A stretch of DNA of 64,000 nucleotides from Herminiimonas arsenitoxidans (GTDB lineage Bacteria > Pseudomonadota > Gammaproteobacteria > Burkholderiales > Burkholderiaceae_D): positions 2,480,001-2,544,000 of the forward strand of contig NZ_LT671418.1 of the NCBI RefSeq assembly GCF_900130075.1, given 5' to 3'. Below the pieces are notes generated by a model. The model saw nothing but the letters and a program-made list of their open reading frames with translations. It had not been told where the DNA came from and searched no databases. The position numbers were made by a program, and so were the translations under genes. This document shows positions 1-8,678 of the stretch, one piece after another. Each line of letters begins with the position of its first letter. Position 1 is the first letter of the stretch.

Positions 1-581
1 CTCATTGCTTCCAGATCGTATGAACGCGATACGCAGTCAGCGATGTTCCAGCCGCCGTCGATCACTTGTTTGTACGAAGGGATGTAGTTACGCACTTGCG
101 ACAAGATCATCATGACGACGTGTTCTGCAACGCTGTGGCTGTTGCAATAGGTCACTTCGGCAACGGTGATGTTGTGCTTGTTGGCAGCTTCCAGATCGGT
201 GTGATCGGAACCGATACCGGCTGTCACGATCATTTTCAATTTCTTGGCTTTAGCGATGCGTTCTGCTGTCATGTATGCAGGCCAGAATGGTTGCGAGATG
301 ATGATCTCTGCATCGTGCAATTCTTTGTCGAGGACGCTGTCTGCGCCGTCTTTGCTGGATGTAACAACCAGAGTATGGCCGTTCGATTCCAGGTATTTGC
401 GCAGGCCGAGTTCGCCGGATACGCTACCAAGCAAGGTACCTGGTTTGAAGTCGATACCCTTAGGCGTCGGCAGCGTTTGGCCATCTGGGTAGATCGATGG
501 TTGTGCTACGTCATCGCGTGCGTATGTCTTTGGGTAACCGGTGACTGGATCGTCGTATAAAACGCATAAAACTTTTGCCAT
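1..581 (-). CDS. NAD-dependent formate dehydrogenase (metal-independent), N-terminal part, cut by window edge
   Basis: The minus strand reads as an open frame from an ATG at 579-581 to the window edge, giving about 193 residues. They begin [20 protein letters not shown] and contain [48 protein letters not shown] and [18 protein letters not shown]. These blocks are characteristic of the D-2-hydroxyacid-dehydrogenase-type formate dehydrogenases (formate + NAD+ to CO2 + NADH), cytoplasmic enzymes that need no metal. The family is about 400 residues, so the NAD-binding half and C-terminus lie outside the window. A purine-rich GGAGAAG precedes the start. It lies directly downstream of a LysR gene on the same strand and near a second, Mo-dependent formate dehydrogenase. 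Family assignment is firm; regulation is unknown. Confidence 0.93.
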   Translation of the reverse strand, partial: MAKVLCVLYDDPVTGYPKTYARDDVAQPSIYPDGQTLPTPKGIDFKPGTLLGSVSGELGLRKYLESNGHTLVVTSSKDGADSVLDKELHDAEIIISQPFWPAYMTAERIAKAKKLKMIVTAGIGSDHTDLEAANKHNITVAEVTYCNSHSVAEHVVMMILSQVRNYIPSYKQVIDGGWNIADCVSRSYDLEAM

Positions 582-730
582 GTTTCTTCTCCATAAGATT
601 GGTTGCATAAAATTGCTTGCTACAGCGAATTGAAAATTGCTGGCGGTAGCTGAATTTTCTTTTTCTTCTGCAAGCGGACATCAGAATGAATGCCCAGCGA
701 AGCCATCTTAGGGAGTAAGTTTTTTACGGT

Positions 731-1669
731 CTAATCGTTTGATGTGATGGGCTGATAGCCGCCAGTTATGTAAGCGTCGAATTGCGCCTGCAAGTCGATC
801 TTCTCGGCAATATTGCGCGCGGCCAAGACGATGGGCGAGCACGGTTCATGGTCCAGCGAGATGAGTCCTATAGAGCGGCTCAGCTCAGGCACGATGGGAA
901 TCGCGACCATTTCATCGCGCAGTTCAAACAGGCATAAAAGACTATGCGGCACTACGCTGAATAAATCCGCGTGCCTGACATGGGAATACAGCGCAAACAC
1001 CGAATCAGTCTCCACCACCACATTCGGATGTACCTCCGCACGACGGAAAGCGGCATCCACGATGCGACGATTCTGCATATGTGAAGTCAACAAGCACAGC
1101 GGCAACTCTGCCGCTTCTTCCCAGCTGACTTCTTCTTTGCCATCCAGCATGGTTCCTTCGCGCGCTAGCAACATATAGCGTTCACGATACAAGGGTTGCA
1201 CATGGAAACCATTGAGTCGCTGGTCTTCCAGATAAGTCAGGCCGACATCCAATTCGAAGTCATCCAGCCTGCGCATGATTTCTTCAGTACTGAGCGACAA
1301 CACCAGTTGACGCAAATCGCCGTGTTGCGCACGACAACGTCCGGTCAGCAAGGAAACTATCGGCATCGTGGTCGGGATCGCGCCCAAGCGCAGCGTGCCG
1401 GTCAGCTTGACGCGCGACATCGATGCTTCCTGCTTCAAACCCTCCAGTGCGGCTAAAGTCTGACGCGCCCAATCCAGAATCCGCTCGCCTTCCGGCGTAA
1501 ATCCCTGAAAGCGTTGGCCACGCTGCACGATGGCGATGCCCAGTTCGGTTTCCAGATTCCGAACGGCGGCCGATAAGGCAGGTTGGGAAACACAGCAAAT
1601 TTCCGCAGCGCGGGCGAAATGTTTCTCTCTTGCGAGGGTAACGAGGTAATCAAGCTGACGTACGAACAT
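731..1669 (-). CDS. LysR-family transcriptional regulator upstream of the NAD formate dehydrogenase gene
   Basis: This is a typical LysR-type regulator of about 312 residues. The N-terminal winged helix-turn-helix reads FVRQLDYLVTLAREKHFARAA, then VSQPALSAAVRNLETELG; a periplasmic-binding-like effector domain starts near residue 90 (GTLRLGAIPTTMPIV). I chose the ATG at 1669 because LysR proteins usually begin a few residues before the first helix; a GTG at 1702 would add 11 residues, and neither start has a strong ribosome site. The gene is on the same strand as, and about 150 bases upstream of, the formate dehydrogenase gene, so control of that gene is plausible but inferred. The effector cannot be read from the sequence. 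Confidence 0.85.
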   Translation of the reverse strand: MFVRQLDYLVTLAREKHFARAAEICCVSQPALSAAVRNLETELGIAIVQRGQRFQGFTPEGERILDWARQTLAALEGLKQEASMSRVKLTGTLRLGAIPTTMPIVSLLTGRCRAQHGDLRQLVLSLSTEEIMRRLDDFELDVGLTYLEDQRLNGFHVQPLYRERYMLLAREGTMLDGKEEVSWEEAAELPLCLLTSHMQNRRIVDAAFRRAEVHPNVVVETDSVFALYSHVRHADLFSVVPHSLLCLFELRDEMVAIPIVPELSRSIGLISLDHEPCSPIVLAARNIAEKIDLQAQFDAYITGGYQPITSND

Positions 1670-1843
1670 TGATATAGCCTGTAGAAAATGATGGCGAGAC
1701 ACGCCGGGAGGAGCAGAACGAGACTTTGATCTTATCCGTTAACAACGCGATTTCCGGAATGACCCTGATGCCAATGCGACCAATAGGCACCCGAACTCAG
1801 CGATAGCCAAATAGAATGGCGGTACATCACCTGTTCTCAATAT

Positions 1844-1876
1844 GTCGTTAAAAGTAATATCGTGTATCATAACGAC
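1844..1876. promoter_or_regulatory. 7-bp inverted repeat GTCGTTA...TAACGAC before the modE-like gene
   Basis: GTCGTTA at 1844-1850 is mirrored exactly by TAACGAC at 1870-1876, with 19 bases between. The half-sites resemble the CGTTA/TAACG ends of known ModE operators, although the overall span is about 5 bases longer than the E. coli modA operator. It lies 45-77 bases before the modE-like start, so autoregulation is a reasonable but unproven guess. Confidence 0.4.
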
Positions 1877-1920
1877 TTTTGCTGAACAGCCCTTCATCAT
1901 TTTTAAAGATAGAGACTGTT

Positions 1921-3502
<1,582 letters not shown>

Positions 3503-3514
3503 GAGAGGTTCTCG

Positions 3515-4189
3515 TTGTTTACCGATCCTAATATCGGTGCGATTGTCCTGACCCTCAAGCTCGCCAGCCTCACGACCCTTCTTCTCCTGTTGATAGGCAC
3601 GCCGCTGGCGTGGTGGCTGGCGCGCACGCGTTCTTGGTTGAAAGGTCCGATAGGCGCGATGGTTGCGCTGCCTATCGTACTGCCACCTACCGTGATCGGT
3701 TTCTATTTACTGATCACCTTAGGTCCTAACGGTCCCATCGGCCAACTGACGCAAGCTATGGGTTGGGGCACGCTGCCGTTCACGTTTACCGGTTTGCTCG
3801 TAGGCTCGATTTTTTACTCGATGCCGTTTGTCGTGCAACCTATACAAAATGCTTTTGAGGCTATGGGCGATCGCCCACTGGAAGTGGCTGCGACTTTGCG
3901 CGCATCACCTCTCGATACTTTTTTCAGTGTCACCCTGCCATTGGCAAAACCAGGTTATCTGACCGCTATCGTGATGGGCTTTGCGCATACGGTTGGTGAG
4001 TTCGGCGTGGTGCTGATGATAGGCGGCAATATTCCGAATCACACACGCATGATTTCAGTACAAATTTACGACCATGTGGAAGCGCTTGAATACGCGCAGG
4101 CTCACTGGTTGGCAGCCGGTATGGTGATCTTCTCGCTGCTGGTGTTGATCGCACTGTACACATTGAATCCGACCGGGCGGCGCAAATGA
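3515..4189 (+). CDS. modB: Molybdate ABC transporter, inner-membrane permease
   Basis: The 224-residue protein is strongly hydrophobic with about five membrane segments. It carries the permease coupling loop near residues 125-150 ([20 protein letters not shown]), which contacts ModC. It forms the molybdate channel in the inner membrane. The best start is a TTG at 3515 preceded by AGAGAGG at 3503-3509, giving [17 protein letters not shown], the normal ModB N-terminus. Its 3' end overlaps the modC start by four bases (ATGA), implying translational coupling. Confidence 0.94.
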   Translation: MFTDPNIGAIVLTLKLASLTTLLLLLIGTPLAWWLARTRSWLKGPIGAMVALPIVLPPTVIGFYLLITLGPNGPIGQLTQAMGWGTLPFTFTGLLVGSIFYSMPFVVQPIQNAFEAMGDRPLEVAATLRASPLDTFFSVTLPLAKPGYLTAIVMGFAHTVGEFGVVLMIGGNIPNHTRMISVQIYDHVEALEYAQAHWLAAGMVIFSLLVLIALYTLNPTGRRK

Positions 4190-5262
4190 CAGATATCCGC
4201 GCACGCTTCAAAATCTCTTATGGCGCCTTCGGTCTGGATGTTGATCTGACTTTGCCCGGCCGTGGTGTGACCGCCTTGTTCGGTCCGTCTGGTTCCGGCA
4301 AAACTACTTGCTTGCGGGCGATGACAGGGCTGGAGCACTTTAGTGGTTCCTATCTGGAAATCAATGGCGAAGTATGGCAAGACGATGCGCACAACATCTT
4401 CCTCCCTACACATAAACGTTCACTCGGTTATGTGTTTCAGGAAGCCAGCTTGTTTGCGCATTTGAATGTGCAACGCAATCTGGAATATGGCATGCGTCGC
4501 ATCCCACAGGCATCACGTCAGGTGTCGCTCGATCAAGCAGTCGCCTTGCTCGACATCGGCCATCTGTTGCAACGCAAGCCGGATAAATTATCCGGCGGTG
4601 AACGTCAACGCGTTGCCATTGCCAGAGCGTTGGCCACTAGCCCACGCATACTGTTGATGGATGAACCGCTGGCGGCACTCGACACCAAGCGCAAAGAAGA
4701 GATCATGCCGTATCTGGAACGACTGCATGATGAACTGGACATCCCGGTGGTGTACGTTAGCCATTCGCCGGATGAGGTTGCACGATTGGCCGATCATCTG
4801 GTTTTGCTGGAAAACGGCAGAGTCATCGCCAGTGGTGCCACCAGTGATTTGCTGACTCGACTTGATCTGAATGTTGCGCACGGTGATAGCGCCAGCGCAT
4901 TGGTTGTCGCAACGGTGACCGAACACGATGCTCAGTTTCATCTCACGTGCACGGAGTTTTCCGGTGGGCAGTTATTGTTGCCGCAACAAAAGGCAACCGT
5001 GGGTCAGCAGATACGCATGCGCATACAAGCACGCGACGTCAGCTTGAGCCTCACGCCCCAACGCGATACCAGTATTCTGAATATTGTTGCCGCAACGGTA
5101 GTGGAATTATCAGATGACGCCATCGGCCAAGTCATGATCGGCCTGGATGCCAACGGTACGCGCCTGCTGGCACGTATCACACGCAAGTCTTGCGAAGCCA
5201 TGCGCTTGGCACCGGGCAGCCCGGTCTACGCGCAGATCAAAGGTATCGCCATCTTGAAATAG
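4186..5262 (+). CDS. modC: Molybdate ABC transporter, ATP-binding subunit
   Basis: The 358-residue ATPase has a Walker A motif GPSGSGKTT (about residues 33-41), the ABC signature [14 protein letters not shown] (around 134-147) and Walker [13 protein letters not shown] (around 154-165), followed by a C-terminal TOBE/Mop domain from about residue 290. This is the standard ModC layout, with ATP hydrolysis driving molybdate uptake and the TOBE domain sensing the oxyanion. It overlaps modB by four bases and is the last gene of the operon. Confidence 0.95.
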   Translation: MTDIRARFKISYGAFGLDVDLTLPGRGVTALFGPSGSGKTTCLRAMTGLEHFSGSYLEINGEVWQDDAHNIFLPTHKRSLGYVFQEASLFAHLNVQRNLEYGMRRIPQASRQVSLDQAVALLDIGHLLQRKPDKLSGGERQRVAIARALATSPRILLMDEPLAALDTKRKEEIMPYLERLHDELDIPVVYVSHSPDEVARLADHLVLLENGRVIASGATSDLLTRLDLNVAHGDSASALVVATVTEHDAQFHLTCTEFSGGQLLLPQQKATVGQQIRMRIQARDVSLSLTPQRDTSILNIVAATVVELSDDAIGQVMIGLDANGTRLLARITRKSCEAMRLAPGSPVYAQIKGIAILK

Positions 5263-5265
5263 TGG

Positions 5266-5293
5266 AATATGCCCGGATGCATCCGGGCATATT
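5266..5293. terminator. 28-bp perfect palindrome between convergent modC and regulator gene
   Basis: AATATGCCCGGATG and its exact complement form a perfect 28-base palindrome at 5266-5293, four bases after the modC stop and 12 bases before the stop of the convergent gene. It can form a strong hairpin on either strand. It lacks a long T-run, so termination is probable but not certain. Confidence 0.6.
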
Positions 5294-5305
5294 GCTTACT
5301 ACCGC

Positions 5306-6388
5306 TTACGTTACTTTGGCATGACCAAAGGCTTCGGACAGCAGCAGTATCTTCCCTGTGTCGCCAGAATCGTAACCCGCCAAACCGTTAATCACTTTAC
5401 GGAAGTAGCCGGATTGCACCACATCAATGACCAATTGTATTAACGGGTCTTCCATGATGGCTAATGGCAAAGCCAGGAAATAACGCTCACGGATCAACGG
5501 TATAAAGTCCAGGCTGAAGCGATGTGCCGCAGTCTGCACGCCGACACCCACATCCGCCATACCGCTTGCTATATAAGCAGCGACAGCTGAATGCGTGAAC
5601 TCATTGCTTTGATAACCCTCGATATCGAAAGGCGAAACATTCGCCCCCGCCAGCATCAGCTCCAGCAACATGCGTGTGCCGGAACCGATTTGTCGATTAA
5701 CAAAGCGCACACCCGGCCGCGTTAGATCCTGCAAAGTCTGGACGTTCTTCGGATTACCCGGTGCCACAAACATGCCTTGCGTACGGACCGCCAAATGGAT
5801 CAGGCAGTGTTCGCGTGGATTGAGCCATTGTGTATAACGCTCGACCGCTTTTTTCTCGAACTCACCCAGCGGCACGTGGAAACCGGCCAGATCGCATTCA
5901 TTCCGTGACAAAGCCGCCACCGCATCAGTGCTGTTGCGATAACGCAAATCGACCGGCAAGTTCGCTTCTGTCAATTGATGGAGCAGGGCGTCGACTGCAA
6001 AACCGTGGCTGGCATCGAGCCGGATCGGCTTGGTTTTACCGATGATGGTTTTGCCGATTTCGCTTTCCAGCTCGGAAGCCAGACTTTCCAGCGTCGGCGA
6101 CAAACGTGCGCGGATGCGTCGATCCGCCCAGATCAGCTTTTCCGCCAACGGCGTCAAAGTCGTGCCGCGACCACGATCTGTATTTAATAGAGCGGTCCCG
6201 AACAGCTTTTCCGCATCGCGCAATAAACCCCAGGAATAGCGATATGACAAATCGACAAGTCGCGCCGCCTTGGAGATGGAGCCGGTTTTCTGGATCGACA
6301 TCAACAAATTAAGCAAAACCGCAGTATCCAGCGGTGCGTCGTTAGTGTGGGTAATTTCCCAGTGGGGATTAATGACAACTTTAAACAT
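5306..6388 (-). CDS. ModE-type HTH regulator with periplasmic-binding-like domain, divergent from fds operon
   Basis: The 360-residue protein begins with a ModE-like helix-turn-helix (LLMSIQKTGSISKAARLVDL, SYRYSWGLLRDAEKLFG, GRGTTLTPLAEKLIWADRRI). It continues from about residue 115 as a binding-protein-like sensor domain (DASHGFAVDALLHQLTEANL; FVNRQIGSGTRMLLELMLAG; VAAYIASGMADVGVGVQTAA), not Mop domains. That architecture is a known class of one-component regulators in which the HTH is fused to a molybdate- or substrate-binding fold. It is read away from fdsGBACD with a shared 168-base promoter region before the leader ORF, so control of fds is likely. The ligand (formate, molybdate or other) is not determined. 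Confidence 0.82.
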   Translation of the reverse strand: MFKVVINPHWEITHTNDAPLDTAVLLNLLMSIQKTGSISKAARLVDLSYRYSWGLLRDAEKLFGTALLNTDRGRGTTLTPLAEKLIWADRRIRARLSPTLESLASELESEIGKTIIGKTKPIRLDASHGFAVDALLHQLTEANLPVDLRYRNSTDAVAALSRNECDLAGFHVPLGEFEKKAVERYTQWLNPREHCLIHLAVRTQGMFVAPGNPKNVQTLQDLTRPGVRFVNRQIGSGTRMLLELMLAGANVSPFDIEGYQSNEFTHSAVAAYIASGMADVGVGVQTAAHRFSLDFIPLIRERYFLALPLAIMEDPLIQLVIDVVQSGYFRKVINGLAGYDSGDTGKILLLSEAFGHAKVT

Positions 6389-6505
6389 ACGTCATGCCAC
6401 CTATGTAGCGTTTACGCCTCTTTTCAGGTTATGCAAAAGATAGCCTATTGAAGCGACTGTTTACGGGTGCTACCTTTCACATGTTGCAAAGGTGCGCCCG
6501 CAAAC

Positions 6506-6527
6506 TATATGCTATTAAAAGCATATA
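6506..6527. promoter_or_regulatory. Inverted repeat TATATGCT-N6-AGCATATA in the fds promoter region
   Basis: TATATGCT at 6506-6513 is mirrored exactly by AGCATATA at 6520-6527 around ATTAAA. The arrangement (8-6-8, TATA-rich half-sites) resembles ModE-family operators. It sits between the divergent regulator gene and the fds leader ORF, about 30 bases before that ORF. It is a candidate operator for the regulator at 5306-6388. Confidence 0.5.
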
Positions 6528-6556
6528 TACAAGATAATTTTTAACAAGGAAGCAGT

Positions 6557-6631
6557 ATGGTTTCGTACGATTTCACGACCTCGCGGCATGCAGTAATGCC
6601 ATCGGTGTCGCTAGCTGGAGACTCTAAGTGA
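6557..6631 (+). CDS. 24-residue leader ORF overlapping fdsG start
   Basis: An ATG at 6557 follows AAGGA (6546-6550) at good spacing and opens a 24-codon frame (MVSYDFTTSRHAVMPSVSLA, then GDSK). It ends in TGA overlapping the GTG start of fdsG (GTGA, 6628-6631). The GGAG that would serve fdsG lies inside this ORF. The geometry suggests real translation and coupling to fdsG, possibly as a leader peptide. No family is recognised, and conservation is untested. Confidence 0.45.
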   Translation: MVSYDFTTSRHAVMPSVSLAGDSK

Positions 6632-7107
6632 ACACCCAAACCCCATTTGATCAGGCCGCGGTCGAGGCCATTATTGCACAGCGCAAAGCGACGCCTGGCG
6701 CGCTTTTGCCTATCCTACACGACATCCAGGGCGTGGTTGGCTACATCCCGCCTAGCGTGGTTCCAGCGATTGCCGAAGGTTTGAACATTTCGCGCGCGGA
6801 AGTACACGGCGTGATTACGTACTACCACTTCTTCCGCCAACACCCAGTCGGCGAACACGTGGTGCAGATCTGCCGCGCAGAAGCCTGCCAATCACGTGGC
6901 TGCGAAGAGCTGGCTGATCATGCCAAAGAATTGCTGGGCTGTGATTTCCACGGCACCACAGACGACAACAAGTTTACCTTGCAAACCGTGTACTGCCTCG
7001 GCCAATGCGCCAGCGGTCCGGCGATCCAGATTGACGACGACCTGTACGCTCGCGTTTCCAAGGAAAAATTCAACCGCCTTATCCAGGCGAAGCGAGGTGT
7101 GCAATGA
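6628..7107 (+). CDS. fdsG: Soluble NAD-linked formate dehydrogenase, gamma subunit (NuoE-like)
   Basis: The 159-residue protein is a NuoE-like thioredoxin-fold [2Fe-2S] protein. The ligand cysteines are visible at about 82, 87, 123 and 127 (ICRAEACQSRGC and VYCLGQCASGP). In the FdsGBAD complex it carries electrons between FdsA and the FMN/NAD site of FdsB. The GTG start at 6628 has GGAG at 6617-6620 and overlaps the stop of a leader ORF. It overlaps fdsB by four bases, the first of a tight fdsGBACD operon. Confidence 0.94.
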   Translation: MNTQTPFDQAAVEAIIAQRKATPGALLPILHDIQGVVGYIPPSVVPAIAEGLNISRAEVHGVITYYHFFRQHPVGEHVVQICRAEACQSRGCEELADHAKELLGCDFHGTTDDNKFTLQTVYCLGQCASGPAIQIDDDLYARVSKEKFNRLIQAKRGVQ

Positions 7108-8660
7108 CCGTTACCATTTTTGTTCCACGCGACTCGACCGCTCTGGCGCTCGGCGCCAATGAAACCGCTGCTGCTATCGCCAAAGAAGCGCAAGCACGCG
7201 GCATCGATATCAAACTGGTGCGTAACGGTTCGCGCGGCATGTTCTGGCTCGAGCCTATGGTTGAAGTTGCGACCGACGCTGGCCGTATCGCGTTTGGCCC
7301 TATCGAAGATCACGAAGTCGCTGGTTTGTTCGACGCGGGTTTCACCACTGGCGGCGCACATCCAAAAGCATTGGGCTTAACCGAAGAAATTCCTTACCTG
7401 AAAAAGCAGGAACGTCTGCAATTCGTGCGCGTAGGTATTACCGATCCAGTTTCGCTGGATGACTACCTGGCACATGAAGGCTATATCGGCTTGAAAAAAG
7501 CGATCGCAATGGAACCAGCTGCGATTGTTCAAGAAGTGACCGACTCCGGCCTGCGTGGTCGCGGTGGTGCAGCTTTCCCTACCGGCATCAAGTGGAAAAC
7601 CGTGCTCGGCGCTGAAGCCGATCAAAAGTACATCGCTTGTAACGCCGATGAAGGCGACTCCGGTACCTTCTCCGATCGTATGGTGATGGAAGATGATCCA
7701 TTCATGCTGATCGAAGGCATGACCATCGCTGGTCTGGCCGTGAAAGCAACAGAAGGCTACATCTACGTACGCTCCGAATACCCGCATTCGATCGCCAATT
7801 TGAACGAAGCGATTGTTGCAGCCAACGCTGCCGGTTACCTCGGTGAAAACATTCTCGGTTCCGGCCGCACCTTCAACCTGCAAGTACGTAAAGCCGCTGG
7901 TGCTTACGTGTGCGGCGAAGAAACCGCGATGCTGGAAAGTATCGAAGGCAAGCGCGGTATGGTACGTGCCAAACCGCCACTGCCAGCGCTGCAAGGCTTG
8001 TTCGGCAAACCAACGGTCATCAATAACGTGATTTCGCTGTCTGCGATCCCATTGATCATGTCCCGCGGTGCAGAATTCTACAAAAACTACGGTATGGGTC
8101 GTTCGCGTGGCACCTTGCCTATGCAACTGGCAGGCAACCTGAAATACGGCGGCCTGGTAGAAAAAGCATTCGGCGTGACCTTGCGCGAATTGCTGTACGA
8201 CTTTGGTGGCGGCGCCGAATCCGGTCGTCCTATTCGTGCAGTACAAGTTGGCGGCCCACTCGGCGCTTACATGCCCGAGTCGCTGTTCGACACACCGTTT
8301 GACTATGAAGCATTCGCTGCTGTTGCCTCTACTGTAGGCCATGGTGGCTTGGTCGCGTTCGACGATACCGTCGATATGGCCAAACAAGCACGTTACGCAA
8401 TGCACTTCTGTGCAGAAGAATCGTGCGGCAAGTGCACCCCGTGCCGGATCGGTTCGACACGCGGTGTAGAAGTTATGGACAAAATCATCGCTAACCAGAA
8501 TCGACCACAGCAAATCCATCTGCTGCGTGATTTGTGCGATGTGATGGTAACGGGATCGCTGTGCGCGATGGGCAACATGACACCATTCCCGGTGTTGTCT
8601 GCCTTGAACCACTTCCCAGAAGATTTTGGCGATCAAAAAACATTGGCAAACGCGGCTTAA
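7104..8660 (+). CDS. fdsB: Soluble NAD-linked formate dehydrogenase, beta subunit (NuoF-like)
   Basis: The 518-residue flavoprotein has an N-terminal thioredoxin-like region and a NuoF core. The NADH/FMN glycine-rich motif SGLRGRGGAAFPTGIKW lies near residues 148-164, and the [4Fe-4S] motif SCGKCTPC at 440-447, with a fourth cysteine at about 487 (TGSLC). It reduces NAD+ with electrons from formate oxidation. It starts inside fdsG (ATGA overlap) and is followed 18 bases later by fdsA. All expected ligands are present. Confidence 0.95.
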   Translation: MTVTIFVPRDSTALALGANETAAAIAKEAQARGIDIKLVRNGSRGMFWLEPMVEVATDAGRIAFGPIEDHEVAGLFDAGFTTGGAHPKALGLTEEIPYLKKQERLQFVRVGITDPVSLDDYLAHEGYIGLKKAIAMEPAAIVQEVTDSGLRGRGGAAFPTGIKWKTVLGAEADQKYIACNADEGDSGTFSDRMVMEDDPFMLIEGMTIAGLAVKATEGYIYVRSEYPHSIANLNEAIVAANAAGYLGENILGSGRTFNLQVRKAAGAYVCGEETAMLESIEGKRGMVRAKPPLPALQGLFGKPTVINNVISLSAIPLIMSRGAEFYKNYGMGRSRGTLPMQLAGNLKYGGLVEKAFGVTLRELLYDFGGGAESGRPIRAVQVGGPLGAYMPESLFDTPFDYEAFAAVASTVGHGGLVAFDDTVDMAKQARYAMHFCAEESCGKCTPCRIGSTRGVEVMDKIIANQNRPQQIHLLRDLCDVMVTGSLCAMGNMTPFPVLSALNHFPEDFGDQKTLANAA

Positions 8661-8678
8661 GCTACTGGAGCGAAAAAA

